Source of the DNA: Bog-756 sp963730685
GTDB taxonomy: Bacteria; Actinomycetota; Acidimicrobiia; Acidimicrobiales; RAAP-2
DNA: 64,000 nucleotides
Direction: 5' to 3'
NCBI GenBank assembly: GCA_963730685.1
Contig: CAVSSP010000004.1
Span: 186,001 to 250,000, forward strand
A program made the translations under genes and the position numbers. The notes below the pieces were generated by a model, which was given only the letters and a program-made list of their open reading frames with translations, was not told where the DNA came from and searched no databases. Positions 52,362-60,338 of this stretch are shown one piece after another (positions within the stretch are counted from its first letter, which is position 1; every line of letters starts with the position of its first letter).

Positions 52362-52779
52362 CTAGCGCTTGGGTGCGAACAGTTCCAGTGCGATGTTGTC
52401 TGGATCGCGAAACTCGAGAATGAAGGCCACGCCAATGTCTTTGACGCCCTCATGACCGATGCCCTGCTCGTCCAAGATTGCAACGGCACGCTCCAGCTCC
52501 GCACGATCTTCGACCGCGAAGCTGAGGTGATCGAGTCCTACTCGGTCCTCGTCGAATCGGTCCGTTGCCACCGGTCGCAGGCCAAAGAGCGAGTCACCGA
52601 GCTGATAGATCACTCCTCCGAACAGGAAGCCGAGTCCGGCCGCTGCTGCGTCCTCGACGCCAGGGGGGACCTCGAGCAGAACAGGGAGGCCGAATATGGC
52701 ATCGTAAAATCGCGCGGGAGCGCTCGATATCGGTGACGGTCAGGCGGACATGGGAGAAGCGCTTCGTCTCGATGGGCAT
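52362..52779 (-). pseudogene. VOC/glyoxalase-family protein, frameshifted
   Basis: The N-terminus MPIETKRFSHVRLTVTDIER (from ATG 52779) and the C-terminal part (GLDHLSFAVEDRAELERAVA ... FILEFRDPDNIALELFAPKR, to 52362) are in different frames. Removing one base at about 52706-52710, in or next to an AAAA run on the plus strand, gives a single ~138-residue VOC protein with AFYDAIFGLPVLLEVPPG at the join, exactly the family pattern. VOC enzymes are metal-dependent lyases, dioxygenases or resistance proteins. Either a recent mutation or a homopolymer sequence error. Confidence 0.75.
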
Positions 52780-53259
52780 CTCGGGATCCTTCCACCTTTC
52801 GGCCGGCCGAACCTTCCGCGGGCACCGCCGGACGATTGCGGGATCCGTCGCGCCAGAGGGCAACTTCCCAGGGCCAGCCGTGGCCAACAAGATTGTGCGC
52901 TCGGCGAAGGTAGTCGGCTCCTGCCAGCGCCGGTCACCTGGGGATCGCTCACCCGTGGAGCGAGGAACTCCCAGCCGACAGGACCGATGCCGCTCCTTCG
53001 CGGGGATCGACGGAGACGCAGAAACCAGGTCGGTTGCAACTCCCAAGGACCCACCGGTGTGTCCTTGGGGCCCGACTGCACTGCTGTGTCGCCGCACGAA
53101 CCAGTCGAAGTGGAAATGTCGGTCCGCACCGAGCATGGAGGCCTCGGATTCCCTCCGCCATTCCCAAGGTAGCGCCCCCCCGGCCCTTGCGGCAAGCACC
53201 ATGTCGGTGTGCAGAATCTCCGGCACAACCAGGACATACGGAAGAGGAAGTGGTGGCCT
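52780..53259. other. Intergenic region between VOC and monooxygenase genes
   Basis: About 480 bases separating the two divergent genes. Several long frames are open on the minus strand but none has a recognisable product. It should contain both promoters; none is convincing by eye. Confidence 0.35.
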
Positions 53260-54714
53260 ATGGCCGGGCATGCGGTGGTGATCGCCGGAGGCGGTCCGAC
53301 AGGGATGATGCTGGCTGCCGAGTTGGCGTTGGCCAAGGTCGAGGTCGCGATCGTCGAGCGACGACCGGACGCCGTGCTCGTCGGCTCACGGGCCGGCGGA
53401 TTTCACTCGCGCACGATCGAGGTGCTCGATCAGCGTGGGGTCGCAGACCGGTTCCTCGCAGAAGGTCAAAAAGTTCAGGCCGCGATGATCGCCCTGACCC
53501 CGTTGGACATGAGCGACTTCCCGACGCGGCATCCCTATTCGCTCGGGATCTGGCAGAACCAGATCGAGCGGATCATGGCTGCCTGGATCGCCGAGCTACC
53601 GGTGCGGGTCTACTACGGGTGCGAGGTGACAGGCTTCGCGCAGGACGATACCGGTGTCGATGTCGAACTGTCCGAGGGCCGGGTGCTGCGGGCGCAGTAT
53701 CTCGTGGGGTGCGACGGAGGGCGCAGTCTGATCCGCAAGGCGGCCGGCATCGAGTTCCCTGGCTGGGATCCGACAACCAGCAAGTTGATCGCTGAAGTCG
53801 AGCTCGAAGAGGAACCCGAATGGGGTATCCGCAACGATGACAAGGGCCTCCATGCCCTCTCCCGGCTGGAGGACGGTCCGGTGCGTGTCATGGTGACCGA
53901 ACAGGACATCGGACACACCGGTCAACCCACCCTGCACGATCTGAGCGAGGCGCTCATCACCGTGTACGGCACCGACTTCGGGGTCCACAGTCCCACGTCG
54001 ATCTCACGGTTCACCGACATGACCCGTCAGGCGGAGTCCTATCGCGTGGACCGAGTGCTCCTCGCCGGCGACTCGGCGCACGTCCACTACCCCGCGGGAG
54101 GACAGGGCCTCAGCCTCGGCGTGCAGGATGCCGTCAATCTGGGATGGAAGTTGGCTCAAGTGGTCAACGGGACCTCGTCGGAGAGCCTCCTGGATACGTA
54201 TCAGGGCGAGCGCCATCCGGTGGCTGCACGCGCCCTCCGGCACACGATGGCCCAGACCGCTCTCCAGCGCTCGGACGAGCGCACCAAGGCCCTGGTTGAC
54301 ATGGTGGTCGATCTGGCGGGCATGGACGGGCCCCGCAAGCGGCTCGCCGGGCTCATCTCCGGGCTGGATATCCACTACGACCTCGGTGAGGGTCACCCGC
54401 TGCTCGGACGCCGTATGCCGGATCTGGATCTCGTCACCTCCGACGGGCCCCGGCGGGTCTTCACCCTGCTGCACGAGGCCGAGCCGGTGCTCGTGAACCT
54501 CGGTGAGCCCGGCACCTTCGACATCGCTCCCTGGGACGACCGGGTCCACCTGATCGATGCTGACTACGTCGGTCAGTGGGAGCTTCCCGTACTCGGGGAG
54601 GTCACCGCTCCGGCCGCCGTGTTGGTCCGGCCCGACGGATACGTCGCCTGGGTGGGCGACGGCTCCGATGCCGGATTGCGTGACGCCCTGGCCATGTGGT
54701 TCGGCACGCCGTGA
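53260..54714 (+). CDS. FAD-dependent aromatic monooxygenase (rifampicin monooxygenase/polyketide hydroxylase type)
   Basis: A 484-residue group A flavin monooxygenase. The ADP-binding motif VVIAGGGPTGMMLAAELALA is at residues ~6-25, the DG motif in YLVGCDGGRSLIRKAAG near 150, and the GD motif in RVLLAGDSAHVHYPAGGQG near 265 with SLGVQDAVNLGWKLA. The middle (FGVHSPTSISRFTDMTRQAESYRV) and C-terminus (YDLGEGHPLLGRRMPDL, thioredoxin-like domain) are much like Rox-type rifampicin monooxygenases and aklavinone/PgaE hydroxylases. It uses NADPH and O2 to hydroxylate an aromatic substrate. AGAGGAAG precedes ATG 53260. A VOC gene is divergent. Confidence 0.87.
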   Translation: MAGHAVVIAGGGPTGMMLAAELALAKVEVAIVERRPDAVLVGSRAGGFHSRTIEVLDQRGVADRFLAEGQKVQAAMIALTPLDMSDFPTRHPYSLGIWQNQIERIMAAWIAELPVRVYYGCEVTGFAQDDTGVDVELSEGRVLRAQYLVGCDGGRSLIRKAAGIEFPGWDPTTSKLIAEVELEEEPEWGIRNDDKGLHALSRLEDGPVRVMVTEQDIGHTGQPTLHDLSEALITVYGTDFGVHSPTSISRFTDMTRQAESYRVDRVLLAGDSAHVHYPAGGQGLSLGVQDAVNLGWKLAQVVNGTSSESLLDTYQGERHPVAARALRHTMAQTALQRSDERTKALVDMVVDLAGMDGPRKRLAGLISGLDIHYDLGEGHPLLGRRMPDLDLVTSDGPRRVFTLLHEAEPVLVNLGEPGTFDIAPWDDRVHLIDADYVGQWELPVLGEVTAPAAVLVRPDGYVAWVGDGSDAGLRDALAMWFGTP

Positions 54715-54850
54715 CGATGAGCGATGTTCGCCACGTTCATCGGTGCGGGACGGGCCCGAGCGGAACCTCCTGAGGCAATTGGACTCCACCCTCGAAGGTC
54801 ATGCGTGTCGGGCACGACCCGGGACATTCGGTATGCCGGGTGGAGCGTCG

Positions 54851-56053
54851 TCAGAAGCCGAAACTCGCCCGCAGGTTGTTGGCGGTGGTGGCTCCTCCGA
54901 GTGGGGACACCCCGGCCACGCTCTCCGCGGCTTTGAGCAAGCTGTAATGGGTGAATGGGGTGGACGAGGTGGTGCCGGGGGAGATGTAGGGAGACATGGC
55001 GATCATGGCGACCGTGCTGGGGAGGTTGCCGCTGCCCGAACCCTCGTCCCAGACGATGATGATCGTGAGCCGACCGGCCTGATAGTCGGGGCCTCCGGTG
55101 ATCTGCGGGATCCATCCGGCCAGCCAGGAATCGGCCTGCTGGAGCGTACCGTCGTGCATGTCGTCATCCAGGTTGGGTGTGACCGTGGAGAACGTGGGCA
55201 AGGTGCCACCGACGACGTCGCGGTGCAGTGCTCCCGCCGTGGTGGTGCCCATCGGCACGTCATCGGTCGGACACTGTGCGCTCACGTCCGTGTAGTACTC
55301 GGCAGGATTGTGCCTTGAGGCGTAGGCGCTCCCGCTCGTCGAGCAATTGGCCGACATCGATTCCGCGTATGCCCTCCATCCCGATGCTCCCACCTGATGG
55401 AAGATGTTGTCAGTGCCGGTGAGGCATGTGCCGCCGGGGTCGCAGTCACTCGTCCACGGAGAGTTGGCATAGGACTGCCCGGAGGTGGAGGCCATGTAGT
55501 TGGGCAGCGACGGGTGTGTAAGCGCCTGATAGTGCTGGGCCGAACCGCAGTCGGCGGCGTACTTGTTGATGTTCGGCGCCGACGGCGAGCCGTAGATGGA
55601 GGAGGCGTCGGCGTTCTCCTCGTAGATCACCATCAACTTGGTGGTCGCCGGACTTCCGTGCTTCGTGCCGCAATAGCTGTCCCCGGCGGCCGGAACGAAC
55701 GTGGTCGCCGCTACTGACTTTCCAAGTCCCACGCTGTTCGCCGACCTGACTTTGACGGTGTACCGCTTGCCGGTTGTCAGACCGCTCACCGTGCAGGTCG
55801 TCGTCGTGGTCACGCAGGTTTGATCGCCCGGGGCCACGGTGGCGACGTACCCGGTAATCGCCGAGCCCCCATCGGACGTCGGCGGCGACCACGAAGCGTT
55901 GATGCCGGCGTTGACGGGCGTCACGACGAGAGAGGTTGGAGCACCCGGCCTCTTCGGTCGGACGGCCTTGGCTGCCGCGACACCCCCGATGGCGAGTGGA
56001 GCCCCGAGCAAGGCCGCGACGACCAGCACCGCGGTGGCCCTTGGAACTTTCAC
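54851..56053 (-). CDS. Secreted phosphoesterase with fibronectin type III domain
   Basis: A ~400-residue exported protein. GTG 56053 follows GGGGGAG by five bases and gives a signal peptide (KVPRATAVLVVAALLGAPLA). Residues ~35-125 are a fibronectin type III domain (PTSLVVTPVNAGINASWSPP). The rest is a phosphoesterase (PF04185-like, acid phosphatase/phospholipase C superfamily): LMVIYEENADASSIYG (catalytic-metal Glu/Asn), HPSLPNYMASTSGQS, NIFHQVGASGWRAYAESM, LDDDMHDGTLQQADSWLAGW and IIIVWDEGSGSG. It would cleave phosphomonoesters or phospholipids outside the cell. Confidence 0.85.
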   Translation of the reverse strand: MKVPRATAVLVVAALLGAPLAIGGVAAAKAVRPKRPGAPTSLVVTPVNAGINASWSPPTSDGGSAITGYVATVAPGDQTCVTTTTTCTVSGLTTGKRYTVKVRSANSVGLGKSVAATTFVPAAGDSYCGTKHGSPATTKLMVIYEENADASSIYGSPSAPNINKYAADCGSAQHYQALTHPSLPNYMASTSGQSYANSPWTSDCDPGGTCLTGTDNIFHQVGASGWRAYAESMSANCSTSGSAYASRHNPAEYYTDVSAQCPTDDVPMGTTTAGALHRDVVGGTLPTFSTVTPNLDDDMHDGTLQQADSWLAGWIPQITGGPDYQAGRLTIIIVWDEGSGSGNLPSTVAMIAMSPYISPGTTSSTPFTHYSLLKAAESVAGVSPLGGATTANNLRASFGF

Positions 56054-56411
56054 GAAACTCCCCCTACGCCTGACCCTGAGCCCCAGCCGGGCCAACAGCC
56101 TCGCGTAGCTGGCAGCGAAAAGCGATTTGTTAGGCGAATGCCGCTCGCTGGACACGATGGCGCCCGCGCCGGCCTACATCCGAAGTGGTCGACCGTGCGC
56201 CCGTTCGATCCACCAGCGGAGCGATCGAGTGCACGGTCACCGCCGTTCCGAGATCGACGGACGCCGGGGTGGGGACGTTGCCCCCCCAGTTGTTACTTGG
56301 AGTTGCATTCGGTAGTGTCGGGCCTGGCGCGGGAACCGGTTCACTGGCGGATCCTGGTGCCGGAGGGGTCGCGGTTCTTCCGGCGCCGGCAGCGCCGGAA
56401 GGCGGGAGGTC
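56054..56411. other. Intergenic region, divergent promoters
   Basis: About 360 bases between the phosphoesterase and TetR-like genes. A locally AT-rich patch at 56290-56325 may hold the regulator's promoter. No gene is supported. Confidence 0.35.
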
Positions 56412-57179
56412 GTGATGCCCACGGATCGGCGGCCACGCCAGAGTCGAGAGGACCTCCGGGCACTCCTGTTGGCTGCTGGACGGTCGATTCTGCTCGAGGA
56501 GGGCCTCGGTTCGGTGGCCGACGCCCTGAATTTCAAGCGGGCTTTCGACCGGATCGAGGCCGAGACGGGCATCACGCTGTCCAACGCCTCGGTCATCGGG
56601 CGTGTGTGGGAGAGCCTCGCCGACTATCAGACCGACGTACTGGTCGAACTGGCGTCGGACACGAGTCGCTCCAACGTCCCCGAAGTCGCTGAATTGGTGG
56701 CGGCCGTGTTGGCCGACTGGGACCTGTCGACGGCCACGGCGCGCTCGGATGCGTTGTCCGAGGTGTGCCGGGTGGTCGGTGAGGCGCTCAGCGATGCCCT
56801 TCGCCAATCGGCGAGCTGGTCGGTGTGGATCAACGTGTGGACCATGGCGACCTCGAGCGACATCCCCGACCGACATCAGCGGGTCCTCTCCACGCTCATG
56901 CAGAGCTATGACGCCATCAACGAAGAGGGGGAGGAGGCGTTCGGAGGACTGATGTCGATCTTCGGGTACCGGATCAAGGAACCCTTGACCATTCCTCAGT
57001 TCCTCAACGCCGTCGGGGCCCTGTCCGAAGGGTGCTCGCTCCGGGACCGGGTCGACACCAAGATGCTCGGGATCGTCCGGCCCACCGGACCACAGGGGGA
57101 GAACCAGTCATGGACGATATTTGGCATCGGCCTCCATGCGCTGGTCCTGGAGTTCTTCGAACCGGATCCTCGGGTCTGA
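56412..57179 (+). CDS. TetR-like transcriptional regulator
   Basis: A 255-residue mostly helical protein. The N-terminus REDLRALLLAAGRSILLEEGLG matches helix 1-2 of TetR regulators, and ETGITLSNASVIGRVWESLADYQTDVL (seen as parts near residues 50-77) corresponds to the recognition helix, although the loop is longer than usual and the classic YHHF is replaced by IGRVWES. The C-terminal ~150 residues are a ligand-type helical domain. It is probably a divergent member. GTG 56412 or ATG 56415. Neighbouring genes give no clear target. Confidence 0.65.
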   Translation: MMPTDRRPRQSREDLRALLLAAGRSILLEEGLGSVADALNFKRAFDRIEAETGITLSNASVIGRVWESLADYQTDVLVELASDTSRSNVPEVAELVAAVLADWDLSTATARSDALSEVCRVVGEALSDALRQSASWSVWINVWTMATSSDIPDRHQRVLSTLMQSYDAINEEGEEAFGGLMSIFGYRIKEPLTIPQFLNAVGALSEGCSLRDRVDTKMLGIVRPTGPQGENQSWTIFGIGLHALVLEFFEPDPRV

Positions 57180-57422
57180 TTCACGGGGAGGCCGGTGGCG
57201 GAGGCGAAGCCGGTCACGCCCCGGGGACGGACGTGACGGCGGGCCCGTGAGCATCGGGAGCGAAGGAGCGCGGACGCCCGCGGTCTTGAGCGATCACGAG
57301 CACGACATCGGTTAGGCAATGAGATCGCTGGCGCCCACGCCAGAAGCCGAAGCCTCCATCGGTGGGGATCGGACGGGCGGCGGATCGCTCCGGTGAGCCC
57401 TGGCCACCCGCTGGTGACGCGG

Positions 57423-57920
57423 CTACGCCTCCAGGTGCTGGCGCTGCCCCCGCGTCAGCTGCAAGACGTCGGCGACGTCGAGCCGCCCGTTCGCAGGGAG
57501 CTCGAGCGGAGCGGGTGCGGTGATCACGGGGAGCATGGTCTGGGCGATGGTTCGCTGGCCTACCCGCCCGGCCAACAGGCGGCCGATGCCGCGCCGTCGG
57601 CTCGAGCCGAGCACGATGGCGTCGGCGGAGGACTGTGCCGCCATCGCGGCGATGCACCGGGCCACCTGGCGGGAGGGCGCCCTCCGGACGCTCCCGCTCG
57701 CCCGGATCCCCTCGAGCCGAAGGCCGTCGACGGCATCGACGAGCAGTCGGGTGGCCTCCTCGTCGGTCAGCAGGGGAACGCCACGGCTGCCGACGATGTG
57801 CTCGTTGACATGGAGCAGGTGGACGGCGGCGTCGGACTGCCGGGCGACCGCCGTGGCGAAGCTGAGCGTGACGTCGGCGTTGCCGTCGTTGTCGATGGCT
57901 ACCAGCAGTCGTGGGAACAT
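57423..57920 (-). CDS. Universal stress protein, UspA domain
   Basis: A 165-residue single Usp domain. It starts FPRLLVAIDNDGNADVTLSF (strand 1 and helix 1) and ends with the ATP-binding motif GSSRRRGIGRLLAGRVGQRTIA near residue 105, close to G-2x-G-9x-G(S/T). Such proteins bind ATP and help survival in starvation or hypoxia. A short C-terminal extension of ~30 residues follows the domain. ATG 57920. Divergent from the amidotransferase gene. Confidence 0.85.
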   Translation of the reverse strand: MFPRLLVAIDNDGNADVTLSFATAVARQSDAAVHLLHVNEHIVGSRGVPLLTDEEATRLLVDAVDGLRLEGIRASGSVRRAPSRQVARCIAAMAAQSSADAIVLGSSRRRGIGRLLAGRVGQRTIAQTMLPVITAPAPLELPANGRLDVADVLQLTRGQRQHLEA

Positions 57921-58115
57921 TGTGCCTCGCCTGGTGTGTTCGGGCCGCGCACGCTTTCCGCACGACCAATTGTTTCCAACATGTTAACGCAGCGAGCTGG
58001 TCCAAGGCGGTCCCGGTCCCGTAACCTCACCATCGACACGTTGATTCCGATCCTGAACCGAAAGGACCAGCGGGCGGACACGACCCCCCCGGGTACGGGT
58101 ACCCCTCCAACTCCC

Positions 58116-58856
58116 ATGCCGAACTGCCTGGTGATACAGCACGTTGCCCCGGAGTCGCCGTTTGCCATCGGCGAGTCGCTCACCGGTGCCGGCTTCGATG
58201 TCGACATCCGACCCGTGTTCGAGGGCGCCGAGGTGCCCGACGGATGTACCGGGTTCGACGGGCTGGTGGTGATGGGGGGACCCATGTCGGCGCGGTCCGA
58301 CGAAGGTTTCCCGACCCGGACGGCCGAACTGGGGCTCTTGGCCGACGCCGTCGACAGCGGGCTGCCGACCCTCGGCGTCTGCCTGGGGGCTCAGCTGCTG
58401 GCCCTGGCCACCGGGGGATCGGTGTCCGGCGGGATGAACGGCCCCGAGGTGGGTTGGGGCCCGGTCGAGCTCGGTCCCGCCTGCACCGGTGACCGGCTGT
58501 TCGACGGACTCCCGGACCGCCTCACCGTCATGCACTGGCACGGGGAGACGTTCGAGATCCCCGACGGTGGCGAACGCCTGATGAGCAACGCCAACTACCC
58601 GAACCAGTGCTTCCGGATCGGGGAGGCAGCCTGGGGCATGCAGTTCCATCTCGAAGTCACCGGGCCGGCGGTCGAAGGGTTTCTCGTCGCCTTCGCCGCC
58701 GACGCCGACGCCGTCGAAGGTGGGCCCGGGGCTGTCCGGGCGGCGACACCCGATGCCATCGAACGTCTGGCCCCGTGGAGCGGTCTGGTGTTCGACCGGT
58801 TCACCGGACTGGTGGCCGCCCACGCCGGGCGTGAGGACCTGGTCGACCTGGTGTGA
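58116..58856 (+). CDS. Class I glutamine amidotransferase (GMP synthase-like domain)
   Basis: A 246-residue stand-alone glutaminase domain. The triad is visible: nucleophile in LGVCLGAQLLALATGG near residue 91, and His-Glu in WGMQFHLEVTGPAV near 178. FDGLVVMGGPMSA near 47 supports the oxyanion site. Members of this family cleave gamma-glutamyl amides or give ammonia to an unknown synthetase. ATG 58116 (MPNCLVIQHVAPES) fits the family N-terminus; there is no Shine-Dalgarno. It precedes the XRE-cupin gene by 86 bases. Confidence 0.87.
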   Translation: MPNCLVIQHVAPESPFAIGESLTGAGFDVDIRPVFEGAEVPDGCTGFDGLVVMGGPMSARSDEGFPTRTAELGLLADAVDSGLPTLGVCLGAQLLALATGGSVSGGMNGPEVGWGPVELGPACTGDRLFDGLPDRLTVMHWHGETFEIPDGGERLMSNANYPNQCFRIGEAAWGMQFHLEVTGPAVEGFLVAFAADADAVEGGPGAVRAATPDAIERLAPWSGLVFDRFTGLVAAHAGREDLVDLV

Positions 58857-58895
58857 CGCCCGACGGGTCACGCACTGTTTCCGGCACGTGAACTG

Positions 58896-58936
58896 AGGCA
58901 AAATAACTTGCCTGTGAGGCAAATACAGTTCATAGT
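58896..58936 (+). promoter_or_regulatory. Promoter/operator of the XRE-cupin gene
   Basis: AGGCAA-N6-TTGCCT (58896-58913) is a perfect inverted repeat, and a third AGGCAA half-site lies at 58917-58922. TTGCCT (58908-58913) and CATAGT (58931-58936), 17 bases apart, make a good promoter. The start would be near 58943, the A of the ATG, so the mRNA is probably leaderless. The repeat covers the -35, as expected for autorepression. Confidence 0.7.
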
Positions 58937-58942
58937 CAGCCC

Positions 58943-59542
58943 ATGGAGCTCGACGAAGTACTCACCTCGATAGCCGCCAACCTCCACGAGGAGCGGATCC
59001 GGGCCGGCCTGACCCTCGAGCAGCTCGCCCTCCGGTCGGAGCTCTCCGTCGCCCACCTCTCGCGTCTGGAGTCGGGAGCCCGCCAGCCCTCCGTGGCCGC
59101 GCTGATCGGCCTGTCGCGAGCGCTCGGCATCTCCATGGCCGCACTGCTCGGAGAAACCCAGGGCGGCACCGCACTCGCCGTGTACTCCGACCGCGAGCCG
59201 ACCCATGTCGTCAACGGCCTGGTCGTCTCGGCCTGCAGCGGGTTTCCGGGCTCCTCGGCCATGGAAGCGCTCCGGATCGTGATCGAGCCCGACCGGGTCC
59301 CGCCGTCATTGGCCCGCCACCGTGGCGAGGAGTGGATCCACACCGTGCGGGGACGGCTGCGGCTCGAGTACGCCGGTGACGTCCACGTCCTGGAAGCGGG
59401 GTCATCGGTGCACTTCGACGCCGACCAGCCCCACCGGCTGGGCGCCGAAGGGGTGACCACCGAGCTGATGGTCATCGCCGTCGACGGGCCCCACGAGGCC
59501 CGCAACCGACCGTTGTTCCCTTCCAACGACCGTGGCCACTAG
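58943..59542 (+). CDS. XRE-family regulator with C-terminal cupin domain
   Basis: A 199-residue regulator of the PuuR-like class. Residues ~8-70 are the Cro/XRE helix-turn-helix (RIRAGLTLEQLALRSELSVA, then LSRLESGARQPSVAALIGLS). Residues ~105-185 are a cupin barrel (GEEWIHTVRGRLRLEY, VHVLEAGSSVHFDADQPHRL) for a small ligand. It lies upstream of an M24 gene and an APC permease on the same strand (gaps 22 and 84-90 bases), so it probably controls their uptake/breakdown unit and itself through the repeat at 58896-58922. Confidence 0.9.
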   Translation: MELDEVLTSIAANLHEERIRAGLTLEQLALRSELSVAHLSRLESGARQPSVAALIGLSRALGISMAALLGETQGGTALAVYSDREPTHVVNGLVVSACSGFPGSSAMEALRIVIEPDRVPPSLARHRGEEWIHTVRGRLRLEYAGDVHVLEAGSSVHFDADQPHRLGAEGVTTELMVIAVDGPHEARNRPLFPSNDRGH

Positions 59543-59564
59543 GCCCTGACATGGAGGTATACAC

Positions 59565-60248
59565 ATGACAATGCTCTCTGACCTCGAAGGCACCGGGGAG
59601 ACCTTCTCCGTGGCTCAGCTGATGGATGTGCGCAGCCGGACTCGCAACGCTGTCGGGTCGATCGCCGACCAGGTCGAGGTGGGCATGGTCGAAGAGGACG
59701 CCAAGGTCATGGCGCGCGAGACCCTGTCGGGGCTCGGCATGAGGCGGGGTTGGCACCACATCATCGTTCGTTTCGGGCCCAACACCACCAAGGACTTCAT
59801 GGAGCGTTCCGATCCGGGTGTCGTCCTCGGGGCCGACGACATCTTCTTCGTGGACATCGGGCCGATCTACGACGGCTGTGAGGGTGATGCCGGCGACACC
59901 TTCGTGGTCGGCTCCGACCCCGACCACCACCGGGCCAAGCAGGACGTGAGGACCATCTGGGACCGGGTCCGTGACCAGTGGTTCGCCGAGGGGACCACCG
60001 GGCACGAGCTCTACGACTTCGCCATCGAGACGACCAAGAGCCTTGGGTGGCGGCTCAACCTCGACCTCTCCGGGCACCGGCTGTCCGACTATCCGCACTC
60101 GGCCCACTACGACGGGTCGCTGGCGGACGTGGAGTTCAGACCGAATCCCAACCTGTGGGTGCTGGAGATCGCCATCGTCCATCCCGACCGGCGCTTCGGG
60201 GCTTTCTACGAAGACCTCCTTCTCGAGGACCAGTCCTTCCCGCGGTAG
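59565..60248 (+). CDS. M24-family metallopeptidase-fold protein
   Basis: A 227-residue pita-bread-fold protein like the catalytic half of creatinase, Xaa-Pro dipeptidase and methionine aminopeptidase. Metal ligands appear kept: Asp in FFVDIGPIYDG near residue 99, Asp in EGDAGDTFVVG near 110, His in LDLSGHRLSDYPH near 170, Glu in LWVLEIAIVHP near 200 and Glu in FYEDLLLED near 218. It has no N-terminal creatinase domain. Substrate may be a peptide or a creatine-like amide. GGAGG lies eight bases before ATG 59565. Second gene of the XRE-M24-APC unit. Confidence 0.85.
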   Translation: MTMLSDLEGTGETFSVAQLMDVRSRTRNAVGSIADQVEVGMVEEDAKVMARETLSGLGMRRGWHHIIVRFGPNTTKDFMERSDPGVVLGADDIFFVDIGPIYDGCEGDAGDTFVVGSDPDHHRAKQDVRTIWDRVRDQWFAEGTTGHELYDFAIETTKSLGWRLNLDLSGHRLSDYPHSAHYDGSLADVEFRPNPNLWVLEIAIVHPDRRFGAFYEDLLLEDQSFPR

Positions 60249-60338
60249 CACCCCGTTGTCCCGTGCCGGCCGCCGGCACGACGCCACTGCATTGATCCGC
60301 TTGAACCGTGGGGGGACCACGCACAAGGAGAAGTGACC

